The notes under the pieces: model-generated
What the model saw: the letters and a program-made list of their open reading frames with translations, nothing else
Told to the model about the DNA's origin: nothing
The model's database searches: none
Assembly: GCF_001429725.1 (NCBI RefSeq)
Contig: NZ_LMHV01000013.1
Coordinates: 1-58,153, forward strand
Source of the DNA: Rhizobium sp. Root708
GTDB taxonomy: Bacteria > Pseudomonadota > Alphaproteobacteria > Rhizobiales > Rhizobiaceae
Direction: 5' to 3'
DNA length: 58,153 nucleotides
In this document: one piece after another, positions 57,342 to 58,153 of the stretch
Layout of the letters: every line of letters begins with the position of its first letter
Position numbering within the stretch: position 1 is the stretch's first letter
Position numbers and translations under genes: made by a program

Positions 57342-58055
57342 ATTGGACAGCCTGGCTCGAGCGCGCGCTTCCCGGCGTCGATCCAAGGGTTGGCTGACAC
57401 TCATAGCGCAAGACCTGGCACGGAGGCAGCGACACCATCGCAGTGAGCCTCAGGCTCAGCCGAGGTACGCCAAACCGAGAATTTCACCGTTACCTCTCGT
57501 TGCTGGAAATACGCCTGCTTTAATTTCCTACCCGCGCGATTATTCTCCACGAGCCTGGAAGGATCGAAAACGGCCTCTTTCGGACCTACTCGCATCAACG
57601 CAGCTTGAGGCTCGCGATACCCTCATCGATATCGGCATGTTTGCCTGCAGGGATTAGTAGATGCGCTTCGTTGCATCTGCCACGGTCAGTTCACTCACGT
57701 CATCCTTCGGCTCTTAACCATCTAATGCTTGACCGTATTGCTCTCTGGAGGCACCAGGGCGACGATGGAAAACCAAAGCAAGCATGTTGTTTTTTTCACA
57801 AGGGTGCATGAGCAAAACTCAGTAGAACCCTCGGTGCACGCGGGAGGACGCGGCCAATATGCGGGACGCTGCTTGAGCGCTTGACCACTTCAGGTAGGAC
57901 TATGGTCGGTCGCCGCTCTCGGCGTTGGCTGGCTCTGTCAATGTGTCAGTCGGGCCAGATCTTCCGTGCAACTTTCCCCAGATCACCGGCTTAGGCGCGG
58001 AAGGTTTCAGCTTCCGGGATTGCTCGATTTCGATGACAAACGGTTTCGTCTGCTT
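57342..58055. other. Gene-poor right region with a truncated remnant
   Basis: I see no intact gene. On the minus strand from about 58050 down to 57920 a frame reads QTKPFVIEIEQSRKLKPSAPKPVIWGKLHG, which looks like a genuine coding remnant cut off by the adjacent IS end. The stretch 57342-57900 holds no gene I can support. Confidence 0.4.
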
Positions 58056-58153
58056 TGAATAGCCCCGAGTTTCGTAGACACCCTCGCGTTATGTTTTCTG
58101 CAAGCGCTCGAACTCGACGGGTGACAGCATTCCGTTTCTGACGTGCTTGCGTT
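58056..58153 (-). mobile_element. End of an IS3-like insertion sequence (partial)
   Basis: The probable terminal repeat is TGAATAGCCCCGAGTTTCG then TAGACA (58056-58080, minus-strand end TGTCTACGAAACTCGGGG). The IS continues beyond the window. Confidence 0.6.
58089..58153 (-). CDS. IS3-family transposase OrfB, C-terminal fragment
   Basis: The minus strand ends with RKHVRNGMLSPVEFERLQKT and a TAA at 58089-58091. NGMLSPVEFE is the standard C-terminus of IS3-family OrfB integrase-type transposases. Only about 21 codons lie in the window, so intactness cannot be judged. Confidence 0.65.
   Translation of the reverse strand, partial: RKHVRNGMLSPVEFERLQKT

Overview
The window looks like a plasmid or integrative-conjugative-type region of an alphaproteobacterium of the Rhizobiales (about 60% GC, DUF1419 / DUF7007 / toprim / methylase-helicase / ParB / ArdC gene set typical of rhizobial replicons). 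It is interrupted by a complete Mu-like (B3-type, siphovirus-tailed) transposable prophage. The organism is inferred from gene content only.

Layout. 1-12,802 and 54,006-58,153 are the host replicon. They hold a small conserved gene set: a primase-like toprim protein, DUF1419, a 1,696-residue methylase-helicase, a ParB-domain protein, DUF7007, an ArdC-like antirestriction protein, and a Phd-type antitoxin whose toxin gene is decayed. An IS3-like fragment lies at the right edge. Several genes sit behind long GC-rich leaders.

12,811-54,000 (41,190 bp) is the prophage, and its ends can be placed to the base. Both termini start 5'-TGT, both carry CCTTCTGGACA 15 bp in, and a 5-bp target duplication GCTAC flanks the element. 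The insertion splits a host gene in its third codon. The phage left end is at high coordinates. It carries an S24-type repressor (+ strand) over twin ACAGA-N5-TCTGT operators; then, on the minus strand, come Ner, a ParB-like protein, a MuA-like DDE transposase, a MuB-like ATPase, Gam, GemA and Mor. The lysis genes follow (endolysin, holin candidates, overlapping spanin pair), then terminases, portal and minor head protein. After these come head morphogenesis, protease, capsid and the siphovirus tail genes. Two copies of an 18-bp element, 55-60 bp upstream of the endolysin and protease genes, look like the Mor/C-type late promoters.

Accessory cargo is the most interesting part. (1) A SIR2-fold gene plus a DUF4145 gene, overlapping and GC-poor, sit exactly between two late operons. 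(2) The phage right end carries a two-gene unit: a 51-residue membrane peptide whose C-terminal tail shares an IQS-x-RDTN motif with the N-terminus of its overlapping partner (LPO_1073/Vpar_1526-like). (3) A LigD-type DNA ligase is present in the same phage as Gam, a Ku homologue. (4) A two-TM coiled-coil protein abuts the right terminus. At DNA level the heptamer CGTTAGA occurs at least 23 times within the prophage and I found none in the flanking replicon. Two -1 frameshift sites are visible: a canonical G-GGA-AAC in the tail chaperone genes, and an A9 run plus stem-loop joining portal and minor head protein.
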